From the NCBI GenBank assembly GCA_029844215.1, contig CM056721.1:10428368-10492367 (forward strand): a DNA stretch of 64,000 nucleotides, written 5' to 3'. Shown piece by piece: positions 23,910 through 36,215 of the stretch. Below the pieces are notes generated by a model. It ran no database searches. It was not told where the DNA came from and saw only the letters and a list, made by a program, of their open reading frames with translations. How positions within the stretch are numbered: the stretch's first letter is position 1; every line of letters starts with the position of its first letter. Both the position numbers and the translations under genes were made by a program. Source of the stretch: Przewalskia tangutica. Taxonomy: Eukaryota; Streptophyta; Magnoliopsida; Solanales; Solanaceae.

Positions 23910-24220
23910 TTTGTGCGAGAAAAAGAAAGTTGTAATTTTCAAAATTAATTGGAAATTTAAGGGAAAGGGACAAAAATGAGGTGTCAAAAGAACTCATCAG
24001 CGAATATTCAGAATTTCATTCGCATGTTCATTAACAAAACTACTTTTACTCAAAATAATTATGCTAGTTTTTTCCATTCAAGTACTCAACAAAAGAACAC
24101 ATCAATATAGACCAAGAAATAAAATATTACATATCATTGGTACATCAAAGTACAACTACTTTTTGTTTAGAATGAAATAGACCACAAAATTTTGATAACT
24201 GTAGCTAGAATTGAAATAAA

Positions 24221-24417
24221 TTAATTAGCGGTAACAATATCTTTTATACCATTAGAACAATGTGCTCCGATGGTACAAATGAAATAGGATGTTTCTTGTT
24301 CAAGTGTTACTTTATCGTCTCCTGAACTGAAAACTTGTCCTCCAGCATCATTACAAGAGTCATATCCCGCCTTGCTCACTTTCACCACATTGTGCATTCC
24401 AACTGGGTATTTAAATT
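24221..24417 (-). pseudogene. Orphan plantacyanin exon 2, type D (B2)
   Basis: Same protein segment as 13627-13823: cysteines kept (DSCND, GAHCS), EQETSYF and GIKDIV variants. Acceptor and stop intact. Confidence 0.75.
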
Positions 24418-25897
24418 CTATATTTTAAGAAAAACAAATACACACATTAGTTTTTGTCATCACCTCATGTAAACTCAACCGTCTTAATTAAAAGTTCTTG
24501 TTCGTTTTCCTTATTATGTTAATCTAACATGTCAAAATAACAACTATTCTATCATTAATTTGACGAAACTAACCCTACAAATATATATTAAGAGATAAAA
24601 GTAAATAACGAAAATGACGTGAATAGTTGCACTTTTTATCCGAAAATTGCGGATATTCAAAATATTTGGATACGAATCCGATCCGAAATTATCCAAAAAT
24701 TTCGGATATCTGATTTTGGATATCGAAATATTCTTATTCGAATCCGATCTAAAATTATCGATTTTAAATCCTATTTTAATTTATCCAAATACCGTGTGAA
24801 CAACCTAACAATATCCAACGAATTGTATTGCAACACATAATTAACTTGAATTAATCTATACTAATATAAATAATAACAATAATATTACTATGTAAAGACT
24901 TCTAAAAATATTGTACTATTATAAATAATAAGTGTAAAAAAATAGACATCTTGTTAAAAATTGACTTTAGAACCGGCCAAGGAATTTATGATTATGAGGA
25001 GCATAAATATAACAAGTATTGATGGCTGGTTTAATGGTAGAATGACACTTCCACAGAGAAGGCCCGGGTACGATTCTTGACTGGGGTATTTGTGGTGATT
25101 AATATTGACAGATAGTCTCAAATCTCTTTAGCAGAAGTCCTAAATAATTCATCAAATTGTTCATCTTCAACTGTAGAGTATTTGGCTTTTTCAGACATAT
25201 AATTCCAAAGCCCATTTCCCTTCAAAAAAATTATCATGACATAGCTCCAATAGGAATAATTTTTTCCATCTAACCAAACACCAATATATTGCAAAGAATC
25301 ATCACCTCCAACCATTATGAATTTTAAACAAAAAAATCCCAAATAACAAACAACAATGACAGATCTCACCAATTAGATGCGGAAGCAAAGAAGGCGAAAT
25401 CCAGATGCGGAAGTCAAGATCAGATCAAGCACGAGCAGCCAAAACAAGCAAAAACGAGCACGAGCTTTCAAAACAAGTCAATAACATGCCAAAAAAAAAT
25501 TAACTGATACCAGGGGCGTGCTGCATGCGAACCCCAACTAACTCACCGCGAAGTTGGATCCGCGATCGAACTGAAAATATTAATTTACGCTCTTGGCTTT
25601 GATACCATGATAGAATTCATGAAAGTCTTTTATTCATAACATGAATTTTTACAAAGCAATAACAAGATAATAGAATAATATTGTTCTTGAGAGCTAAAAA
25701 TACAAGTAAAAGAAAAGCAAGTAAATTTTTTTATATAGGGTCTATTCCATGAGATACAAATGTGTTTTTCTAATGTGAGACAAAAGCAACGTGGGAAAGA
25801 GAATGTTAATAGATCTAACTGATCATTCAATTTTTATAGCATAATTTTTTTTAAAGATAGAGTGACTGATGATCGCGATGAAATAATAGGAGATATG

Positions 25898-27149
25898 TGA
25901 TAAGTGGTGAATTACTATTTTTACTACATCTTTTTAGTTCAAAAGTGATCAATTAAACTAGAATGCTAATGAAACATGCTTGATTTCAAGAAATTGAAGT
26001 AATCCAATTAACTTGTTCAAATTAGGTGATTAGAGTGAAGATCCAAGCTGATTGTGAAAGATGGAGGAAAGTACCAGATACGAGTTTATTGTGGACCACA
26101 ATGCTCTGATTGTGGAGCACAATCACAATTGGTGTCACAATGTGATCCATCTGCTAGTCCGCAATGGAAAAGTTCAGATCGTAGTCTTGTCCAATTGCTA
26201 GCACAATCACCCGATTGCTGGCACAATTCTAATTGTGGAGCACAATGCATTTCAAGGCTCAATTTTGACATTTTACTAACGATTTTAAAAAGAATTTTAG
26301 GGCTTATTTATCATTTCTACGCACCAACATCTTCTGAATTTCTTAGCACTTTGGGGCCATTTTTAAGCCTTTCTCGGGGAGAAGACACTTAAAGTTTGAA
26401 ATTTCTTTCTAATTTTTATTATGTCTATGCTTTCTAATTTAGTTTTCAATGTAGTTTTCATTTTCATGAGTAGTTAATCTTTTCATCTAGAATTGTAGTT
26501 CAATCCTAGCGTGTTATTTATTTAGCCATTTTCATGCTTGAATGTGAATGTAGTGATTGCAAACATTAATTTATTTTCTATTTAAATTATTTTTTGCTCG
26601 ATAATGAAGAATTAGATTTGGATAATTTGACTAACAAAGTATTAGGCTAATTGAGAAGTCGATTAAGCTTAATAATGAGGTTTGAGCTAGAGATAGGAAT
26701 TACCTCTCTTGGGCTCATAATCAATTGCTTGTATTTGTTGTCCTATTTGATTTGAGAAAGCTAATTTGGACTAAGTTCCTCATTAATCGAGATATATTGA
26801 GTAAATGATTTAGAATTGGGAGTCATAATCAATCCCCGCATTAGCAAGCTTATTAGGTATTACCCATTAAATTAGTATCTAGGTAGAAACTACAATGCTA
26901 GGCCTTTATCATTTAAACCATAACTGCCGCCACAATTTCTTAGTTAATTGTTGATTTTAATTCGTAGTATAAAATAAATAAAAATATCTTTTCATTCGGG
27001 TAAAAGTTAAGTTATTAGATTGACATAAACAAATACATCATCCATAAGACATTCAAAATTTTCGGTGAGATTCGATCCCAATTCGTTTGGGTTTTATATT
27101 TGATCGCGGCCGCTTGCACCATAATTGAGGTGTAATTTGAGCGTTATCA
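25898..27149. mobile_element. Gypsy-like solo LTR, copy 6
   Basis: TGATAA...TTATCA with ATATG/CTGTG flanks. Confidence 0.65.
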
Positions 27150-27459
27150 CTGTGCGAGAAAAAGAAAGTTGTAATTTTTCAAAATTAATTGAAAATTTAA
27201 GGGAAAGGGACAAAAATGAGGTGTCAAAAGAACTCATCAGCGAATATTCAGAATTTCATTCGCATGTTCATTAACAAAACTACTTTTACTCAAAATAATT
27301 ATGCTAGTTTTTTCCATTCAAGTACTCAACAAAAGAACACATCAATATAGACCAAGAAATAAAATATTACATATCATTGGTACATCAAATTACAACTACT
27401 TTTTTTTAGAATGAAATAGACCACAAAATTTTGATAACGGTAGCTAGAATTGAAATAAA

Positions 27460-27656
27460 TTAATTAGCGGTAACAATATCCTTTATACCATTAGAATAAT
27501 GTGCTCCGATGGTACAAATGAAATAGGATGTTTCTTGTTCAAGTGTTACTTTATCGTCTCCTGAACTGAAAACTTGTCCTCCAGCATCATTAGAAGAGTC
27601 ATATCCCGCCTTGCTCACTTTCACCACATTGTGCATTCCAACTGGGTATTTAAATT
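27460..27656 (-). pseudogene. Orphan plantacyanin exon 2, cysteine-pair-loss type (C2)
   Basis: Carries both Cys79 to Ser and Cys111 to Tyr, as at 16866. 197 bp, open, acceptor intact. Confidence 0.75.
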
Positions 27657-29137
27657 CTATATTTTAAGAAAAACAAATACACACATTAGTTTTTGTCATC
27701 ACCTCATGTAAACTCAACAGTCATAATTAAACGTTCTTGTTCTTTTTCCTTATTATGTTAATCTAACATGTCAAAATAACAACTATTCTATCATTAATTT
27801 GACGAAACTAACCCTACAAATATATCATTAAGAGATAAAAGTAAATAACGAAAATGACTTGAATAGTTGCACTTTTTATCCGAAAATTGCGGATATTCAA
27901 AATATTTGGATACGAATCCGATCCGAAATTATCCAAAAATTTCGGATATCTGATTTTTTGGATATCAGAAATATTCTTATTCGAATCCGATCTAAAATTA
28001 TCTGATTTTAAATCCTATTTTAATTTATCCGAAATACCGTGTGAACAACCCTAACAATATCCAACGAATTGTATTGCAACACATAATTAACTTGAATTAA
28101 TCTATACTAATATAAATAATAACAATAATATTACTATGTAAAGACTTCTAAAAATATTGTACTATTATAAATAATAAGTGTAAAAAAATAGACATCTTGT
28201 TAAAAATTGACTTTAGAATCGGCCAAGGAATTTATGATTATGAGGAGCATAAATATAACAAGTATTGATGGCTGGTTTAATGGTAGAATGACACTTCCAC
28301 AGAGAAGGCCCGGGTTCGATTCTTGACTGGGGTATTTGTGGTGATTAATATTGAGATAGTCTCAAATCTCTTTAGAAGTCCTAAATAATTCATCAAATTG
28401 TTCATCTTCAATCAGAGTATTTGGCTTTTCCGCATATATAATTCCAAAGCCCATTTCCCTTCAAAAAAATTATCATGACATAGCTCCAATAGGAATATTT
28501 TTTTCCATCTAACCAAACACCAATATATTGCAAAGAATCATCACCTCCAACCATTATGAATTTTAAACAAAAAAATCCCAAATAACAAACAACAATGACA
28601 GATCTCACCAATTAGATGCGAAAGCAAAGAAGGCGAAATCCAGATGCGGAAGTCAAGATCAGATCAAGCACGAGCAACCAAAACAAGCAAAAACGAGCAC
28701 GAGCTTTCAAAATAAGTCAATAACATGCCAAAAAAAATTAACTGATACCAGGGGCGTGCTGCATGCGAACCCCCAACTAACTCACCGGGAAGTTGGATCC
28801 GCGATCGAATCGAAAATATTAATTTACGCTCTTGGCTTTGATACCATGATAGAATTCATGAAAGTCTTTTATTCATAACATGAATTTTTACAAAGCAATA
28901 ACAAGATAATAGAATAATATTGTTCTTGAGAGCTAAAAATACAAGTAAAAGAAAAGCAAGTAAATTTTTTTTATATAGGGTCTATTCCATGATATACAAA
29001 TGTGTTTTTCTAATGTGGGACAAAAGCAACGTGGGAAAGAGAATGTTAATAGATCTAACTGATCATTCAATTTTTATAGCATAATTTTTTTTAAAGATAG
29101 AGTGACTGATGATCGCGATGAAATAATAGGAGATATG

Positions 29138-30376
29138 TGATAAGTGGTGAATTACTATTTTTACTACATCTTTTTAGTTCAAAAGTGATCAATTAAGCTA
29201 GAATGCTAATGAAACATGCTTGATTTCAAGAGATTGAAGTAATCCAATTAACTTGTTCAAATTAGGTGATTAGAGTGAAGATCCAAGCTAATTGTGAAAG
29301 ATGGAGGAAAGTGCCAGACATACGAGTTTGTTGTGGACCACAATGCTCTGATTATGGAGCACAATCACAATTGGTGTCACAATGTGATCCATCTGCTAGT
29401 CCGCAATGGAAAAGTTCAGATCGTAGTCTTGTCCAATTGCTAGCACAATCACCCGATTGCTGGCGGAGCACAATGCATTTCAAGGCTCAATTTTGACATT
29501 TTACTAGCGACTTTAAAAAGAATTTTAGGGCTTATTTATCATTTCTACGCACCAACATCTCCTGGATTTCTTAGCACTTTGGGGCCATTTTTAAGCCTTT
29601 CTCGGGAGAAGACACTTAAAGTTTGAAATTTCTTTCTAATTTTTATTATGTCTATGCTTTCTAATTTAGTTTTCAATGTAGTTTTCATTTTCATGAGTAG
29701 TTAATCTTTTCATCTAGGATTGTAGTTCAATCCTAGCGTGTTATTTATTTAGCCATTTTCATGCTTGAATATGTGAATGTAGTGATTGCAAACATTAATT
29801 TATTTCCTATTTAAATTATTTTTTGCTCGATAATGAAGAATTAGATTTGGATAATTTGACTAACAAAGTATTAGGCTAATTGAGAAGTCGATTAAGCTTA
29901 ATAATGAGGTTTGAGCTAGAGATAGGAATTACCTCTCTTGGGCTCATAATCAATTGCTTGTATTTGTTGTCCTATTTGATTTGAGAAAGCTAATTTGGAC
30001 TAAGTTCCTCATTAATCGAGATATATTGAGTAAATGATTTAGAATTGGGAGTCATAATCAATCCCCGCATTAGCAAGCTTATTAGGTATTACCCATTAAA
30101 TTAGTATCTAGGTAGAAACTACAATGCTAGGCCTTTATCATTTAAACCATAACTGTCCCTTACAATTTCTTAGTTAATTGTTGATTTTAATTCGTAGTAT
30201 AAAATAAAAAAACATTTTTTTATTCGGGTAAAAGTTAGTTATTTGATTGACATAAACAAATACATCATTCATAAGACATTCAAAATTTTCAGTGAGATTC
30301 GATCTCAATTCGTTTGGGTTTTATATTTGATCGCGGCCGCTTGCACCATAATTGAGGTGTAATTTGAGCGTTATCA
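29138..30376. mobile_element. Gypsy-like solo LTR, copy 7
   Basis: TGATAA...TTATCA. Its centre (ATTATGGAGCAC, CATCTCCTGG) matches copy 1 while the CTGGCGGAGCAC deletion matches copies 4 and 9, so it is mosaic. Confidence 0.65.
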
Positions 30377-30687
30377 CTGTGCGAGAAAAAGAAAGTTGTA
30401 ATTTTTCAAAATTAATTGGAAATTTAAGGGAAAGGGACAAAAATGAGGTGTCAAAAGAACTCATTCGCGGATATTCAGAATTTCATTCGCATGTTAATTA
30501 ACAAAACTACTTTTACTCAAAATAATTATGCTAGTTTTTTCCATTCAAGTACTCAACAAAAGAACACATCAATATAGACCAAGAAATAAAATATTACATA
30601 TCATTGGTACATCAAAGTACACCTATTTTTTTTTTAGAATGAAATAGAACACAAAATTTTGATAACTGTAGCTAGAATTGAAATAAA

Positions 30688-31299
30688 TTAATTAGCGGTA
30701 ACAATAGCCTTTATACCATTAGAACAATGTGCTCCGATGGTACAAATGAAATAGGATGTTCCTTGTTCAAGTGTTACTTTATCGTCTCCTGAACTGAAAA
30801 CTTGTCCTCCAGCACCATTACAAGAGTCATATCCTGCCTTGCTCACTTTCACCACATTGTGCATTCCAACTGGGTATTTAAATTCTATATTTTAAGAAAA
30901 ACAAATGCACACATTAGTTTTTGTCATCACCTCATGTAAACTCAACAGTCATAATTAAACGTTCTTGTTCTTTTTCCTTATTATGTTAATCTAACATGTC
31001 AATATTAATTTGACGAAACTAACCCTACAAATATATCATTAAGAGATAAAAGTAAATAACGAAAATGACGTGAATAGTTGCACTTTTTATTATTATTTGA
31101 ATCAAAAATTTATTTATCAATTCTTACCAATGATATCGCCAGTCTTGAAAGTTTGACCATTAGGCCAGCCATTCATGCTGAAACCCCAACCGTTAGCTCC
31201 ACCAGCAGAAAAAGTATCTGCATTTGAAATGTTGGTTTGAAGTAAGATGCATACCATCACAGCTAGGGCAATAATTGTGACTTTGTTTCCTCCTGACAT
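30688..31299 (-). CDS. Plantacyanin, array gene 3
   Basis: Exon 1 31299-31128 and exon 2 30884-30688; product identical to genes 1 and 2 (122 residues, signal peptide 1-27, copper ligands His66, Cys105, His110, Ile at the axial position, Cys79/Cys111 disulfide). Intron donor GTAAGA and acceptor ATATAG intact. Downstream on its own strand lie the orphan exons 27460 and 24221. Identity of coding sequence with genes 1 and 2 points to very recent duplication or ongoing homogenisation. Confidence 0.88.
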
Positions 31300-31392
31300 T
31301 TTGAGAATGGATATTAACTAGATATGCAAAAGGGATTAGAATGAAGCTAAGGCTCTCAGTATTGTTGCGTCACTTGAGTAAGAACTTGGGCC

Positions 31393-31401
31393 ATTATATA
31401 G
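31393..31401 (-). promoter_or_regulatory. TATA box of array gene 3
   Basis: CTATATAAT on the minus strand, same spacing as the other copies. Confidence 0.6.
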
Positions 31402-31713
31402 GGAACTTTATTGTACCATTGAAATCACTATTAATCTTCCAAAATCATATTCTTGGAACTCATTAATATGCTACAAAGAAAAGGGAAAAAATTGATACTA
31501 TTTCTAAAAAAGCAAAAGTGACTAAACTTAGTGAGGAAAATTATTTTACAAAAGAAAAGGGAAAATGTTGAGATGGTTTCCAAAGATGCAAAATTGACAA
31601 AGATATCATTTGCATTTTACCTAAATGCAAATCCTTAACTATTAAAGTGACAGAGAATTGATTAATGTTGACCGACGTCACTTTGTATACAAATTTTTCT
31701 GCTTGATTTGAAT

Positions 31714-31807
31714 GAGCCTTGAAGTAACTGGTAAAGTTGTGTCATGTGACCAGGGTTCAAGCCGTGAAAATAATCTCTTGCAGAAATGTGAGGTAAGACT
31801 GCGTACA
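31714..31807 (+). mobile_element. SINE 5' half (unit A3)
   Basis: As in A2, ending GCGTACA before the CACTA terminus. Confidence 0.7.
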
Positions 31808-32178
31808 CACTACAACAAATCGCCTCAAAGAGGGAGATTGATTTATACCAACAAGGGTGACAAAAAAATGCTCCGGTAGTTAGTACTAAAAAGAGCGACT
31901 AAAATATATCGCCGTGATTGAAACTGCAAAGAGGGCAACACTTAAAGTCGCACCTTTTAAATTTCACCTAATAAGGCGACACTTAAAGTCGTCTTTTTTA
32001 ATAAAAAATCAAATAGGGCGACATCTTTCAAGTCGCCCTCTTGAGTTCCACAAAAAACGGGATTGGTTAAAGTTGAAATTAATCCTCTTAATTAGAATTT
32101 AGGCAATCTTAATTTTGTGACCTCTCTATAAAATTTAGACAAGTAAACAGAACACATTTAACAATTGTATTTTTCAAC
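31808..32178 (+). mobile_element. CACTA 5' terminal fragment (unit A3)
   Basis: Same as 21200-21570. Confidence 0.75.
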
Positions 32179-32695
32179 TTCTGACTGAAGACCCATCAAT
32201 AGCTGAACAAGACGGTCTTCATCTCTGCATTTAATATAAGCATCACATACTTGCAATTAAATAGATTCCATCATAGCTAACTGATCCCACAAAGTAGTCA
32301 CTGCACAAAAATAATATTAAATGCCCAAATCATTTTGTACTAGTGCACGAATTTCATATTGTAACTGATATTTAACACCAAAATTATTCTGTACAAACAA
32401 TCTTGACAGATAGTCTCAAATCTCTTTAGCAGTTTTGAACTTAGCCAATTGAACACCAATTTTTTGTTCAACAGAGTTATTAATCAAAGTAATAATCTTT
32501 GAATTATTAATCTCTCAAGTCCTAAATACTTCATCAAATTGTTCATCTCCAACGGTAGGGCATTTGGCTTTTCCAGACATATAATTCCAAAGCCCCTTTC
32601 CCTTCAAAAAATTTATCATGACATAGCTCCAATAGAAATAATTTTCCATCTAACCGAACACCAATATATTGCAAAAAATCATCAACTCCAGCCAT
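32179..32695 (-). pseudogene. Copia gag fragment of unit A3
   Basis: Same frameshifted gag start as A1 and A2; frames closed. Confidence 0.7.
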
Positions 32696-33257
32696 TATGA
32701 ATTTTAAACAGAAAAATCCCAAATAACAAGCAACAATGACAGATCTCACCAATTAGATGCGGAAGCAAAGGCGAAATCCAGATGCGGAAGTCAAGATCAG
32801 ATCAAGCACGAGCAACCAAAACAAGCAAAAACGAGCACGAGCTTCCAAAACAAGTCAATAACAAGCCAAAAAAAATTAACTGATACCAGGGGCGTGCTGC
32901 ATGCGAACCCCCAACTAACTCACCGCGAAGATGGATCCGCGATCGAGCTAAAAATATTAATTTATGCTCTTGGCTTTGATACCATGATAGAATTCATGAA
33001 AATCTTTTATTCATAACATGAATTCTTACAAAGCAATAACAAGATAATAGAATAATACTGTTCTTGAGAGCTAAAAATACAAGTAAAAGAAAAGCAAGTA
33101 ATTTTTTTTATATAGGGTCTATTCCATGAGATACAAATGTGTTTTCTAATGTGGGAAAGAGAATGTTAATAGATCTAACTGATCATTCAATTTTTATAAC
33201 ATAATTTTTTTAAAAGATAGAGTGACTGATGATCGCGATGAAATAATAGGAGCTATG

Positions 33258-34512
33258 TGATAAGTGGTGAATTACTATTTTTACTACATCTTTTTAGTTC
33301 AAAAGTGATCAATTAAACTAGAATGCTAATGAAACATGCTTGATTTCAAGAGATTGAAGTAATCCAATTAACTTGTTCAAATTAGGTGATTAGAGTGAAG
33401 ATCCAAGCTGATTGTGAAAGATGGAGGAAAGTACCAGATACGAGTTTATTGTGGACCACAATGCTCTGATTGTGGAGCACAATCACAATTGGTGTCACAA
33501 TGTGATCCATCTGCTAGTCCGCAATGGAAAAGTTCAGATCGTAGTCTTGTCCAATTGCTAGCACAATCACCCGATTGCTGGCACAATTCTTCAATTGTGG
33601 AGCACAATGCATTTCAAGGCTCAATTTTGACATTTTACTAGCGATTTTAAAAAGAATTTTAGGGCTTATTTATCATTTCTACGCACCAGCATCTTCTGAA
33701 TTTCTTAGCACTTTGGGGCCATTTTTAAGCCTTTCTCGGGGAGAAGACACTTAAAGTTTGAAATTTCTTTCTAATTTTTATTATGTCTATGCTTTCTAAT
33801 TTAGTTTTCAATGTAGTTTTCATTTTCATGAGTAGTTAATCTTTTCATCTAGAATTGTAGTTCAATCCTAGCGTGTTATTTATTTAGCCATTTTCATGCT
33901 TGAATGTGAATGTAGTGATTGCAAACATTAATTTATTTTCTATTTAAATTATTTTTTGCTCGATAATGAAGAATTAGATTTGGATAATTTGACTAACAAA
34001 GTATTAGGCCAATTGAGAAGTCGATTAAGCTTAATAATGAGGTTTGAGCTAGAGATAGGAATTACCTCTCTTGGGCTCATAATCAATTGCTTGTATTTGT
34101 TGTCCTATTTGATTTGAGAAAGCTAATTTGGACTAAGTTCCTCATTAATCGAGATATATTGAGTAAATGATTTAGAATTGGGAGTCATAATCAATCCCCG
34201 CATTAGCAAGCTTATTAGGTATTACCCATTAAATTAGTATCTAGGTAGAAACTACAATGCTAGGCCTTTATCATTTAAACCATAACTGTCGCTTACAATT
34301 TCTTAGTTAATTGTTGATTTTAATTCGTAGTATAAAATAAATAAAAATATCTTTTCATTCGGGTAAAAGTTAAGTTATTAGATTGACATAAACAAATACA
34401 TCATCCATAAGACATTCAAAATTTTCGGTGAGATTCGATCCCAATTCGTTTGGGTTTTATATTTGATCGCGGCCGCTTGCACCATAATTGAGGTGTAATT
34501 TGAGCGTTATCA
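33258..34512. mobile_element. Gypsy-like solo LTR, copy 8
   Basis: TGATAA...TTATCA with CTATG/CTGTG flanks. It alternates B-type (GGCCAATTGAG near 34008) and C-type (TTTATTTTCTATT near 33932) variants. Confidence 0.65.
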
Positions 34513-34822
34513 CTGTGCGAGAAAAAGAAAGTTGTAATTTTTCAAAATTAATTGAAAATTTAAGGGAAAGGGACAAAAATGAGGTGTCAAAAGAACTCAT
34601 CAGCGAATATTCAGAATTTCATTCGCATGTTCATTAACAAAACTACTTTTACTCAAAATAATTATGCTAGTTTTTTCCATTCAAGTACTCAACAAAAGAA
34701 CACATCAATATAGACCAAGAAATAAAATATTACATATCATTGGTACATCAAATTACAACTACTTTTTTTTAGAATGAAATAGACCACAAAATTTTGATAA
34801 CGGTAGCTAGAATTGAAATAAA

Positions 34823-35019
34823 TTAATTAGCGGTAACAATATCCTTTATACCATTAGAATAATGTGCTCCGATGGTACAAATGAAATAGGATGTTTCTTG
34901 TTCAAGTGTTACTTTATCGTCTCCTGAACTGAAAACTTGTCCTCCAGCATCATTAGAAGAGTCATATCCCGCCTTGCTCACTTTCACCACATTGTGCATT
35001 CCAACTGGGTATTTAAATT
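34823..35019 (-). pseudogene. Orphan plantacyanin exon 2, cysteine-pair-loss type (B/C3)
   Basis: Both disulfide cysteines replaced (YDSSND, GAHYSNG); 197 bp, open, acceptor intact. Confidence 0.75.
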
Positions 35020-36215
35020 CTATATTTTAAGAAAAACAAATACACACATTAGTTTTTGTCATCACCTCATGTAAACTCAACAGTCATAATTAAACGTTCT
35101 TGTTCTTTTCCTTATTATGTTAATCTAACATGTCAAAATAACAACTATTCTATCATTAATTTGACGAAACTAACCCTACAAATATATCATTAAGAGATAA
35201 AAGTAAATAACGAAAATGACTTGAATAGTTGCACTTTTTATCCGAAAATTGCGGATATTCAAAATATTTGGATACGAATCCGATCCGAAATTATCCAAAA
35301 ATTTCGGATATCTGATTTTTTGGATATCAGAAATATTCTTATTCGAATCCGATCTAAAATTATCTGATTTTAAATCCTATTTTAATTTATCCGAAATACC
35401 GTGTGAACAACCCTAACAATATCCAACGAATTGTATTGCAACACATAATTAACTTGAATTAATCTATACTAATATAAATAATAACAATAATATTACTATG
35501 TAAAGACTTCTAAAAATATTGTACTATTATAAATAATAAGTGTAAAAAAATAGACATCTTGTTAAAAATTGACTTTAGAATCGGCCAAGGAATTTATGAT
35601 TATGAGGAGCATAAATATAACAAGTATTGATGGCTGGTTTAATGGTAGAATGACACTTCCACAGAGAAGGCCCGGGTTCGATTCTTGACTGGGGTATTTG
35701 TGGTGATTAATATTGACAGATAGTCTCAAATCTCTTTAGCAGAAGTCCTAAATAATTCATCAAATTGTTCATCTTCAACTGTAGAGTATTTGGCTTTTCC
35801 AGACATATAATTCCAAAGCCCATTTCCCTTCAAAAAAATTATCATGACATAGCTCCAATAGGAATATTTTTTTCCATCTAACCAAACACTAATATATTGC
35901 AAAGAATCATCACCTCCAACCATTATGAATTTTAAACAAAAAAATCCCAAATAACAAACAACAATGACAGATCTCACCAATTAGATGCGAAAGCAAAGAA
36001 GGCGAAATCCAGATGCGGAAGTCAAGATCAGATCAAGCACGAGCAACCAAAACAAGCAAAAACGAGCACGAGCTTTCAAAATAAGTCAATAACATGCCAA
36101 AAAAAATTAACTGATACCAGGGGCGTGCTGCATGCGAACCCCCAACTAACTCACCGGGAAGTTGGATCCGCGATCGAACTGAAAATATTAATTTACGCTC
36201 TTGGCTTTGATACCA

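Larger units (their letters stand above)
22380..25607. repeat. Array unit B2 (3.2 kb, orphan exon 2)
   Basis: Contents: copia LTR 22380-22566, solo LTR 22661-23909, exon 2 24221-24417, CACTA fragment 24640-25107, copia gag 25108-25315. It carries an extra ATGAAATA near 22645 and several CTG/CAG/GGCC-site differences (22840-22940, 23866-23874). Confidence 0.85.
25608..28846. repeat. Array unit C2 (3.2 kb, orphan exon 2)
   Basis: Contents: copia LTR 25608-25811, solo LTR 25898-27149, exon 2 27460-27656, CACTA fragment 27880-28353, copia gag 28354-28554. Confidence 0.85.
28847..32984. repeat. Array unit A3 (4.1 kb, complete gene)
   Basis: Contents: copia LTR 28847-29051, solo LTR 29138-30376, gene 30688-31299, SINE 5' half 31714-31807, CACTA 5' fragment 31808-32178, copia gag 32179-32695. 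Confidence 0.85.
32985..36215. repeat. Hybrid array unit B/C3 (3.2 kb, orphan exon 2)
   Basis: Contents: copia LTR 32985-33171, solo LTR 33258-34512, exon 2 34823-35019, CACTA fragment 35242-35715, copia gag 35716-35923. The left part matches B units, the exon and right part match C units, so the third higher-order repeat has one unit fewer. Confidence 0.8.
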
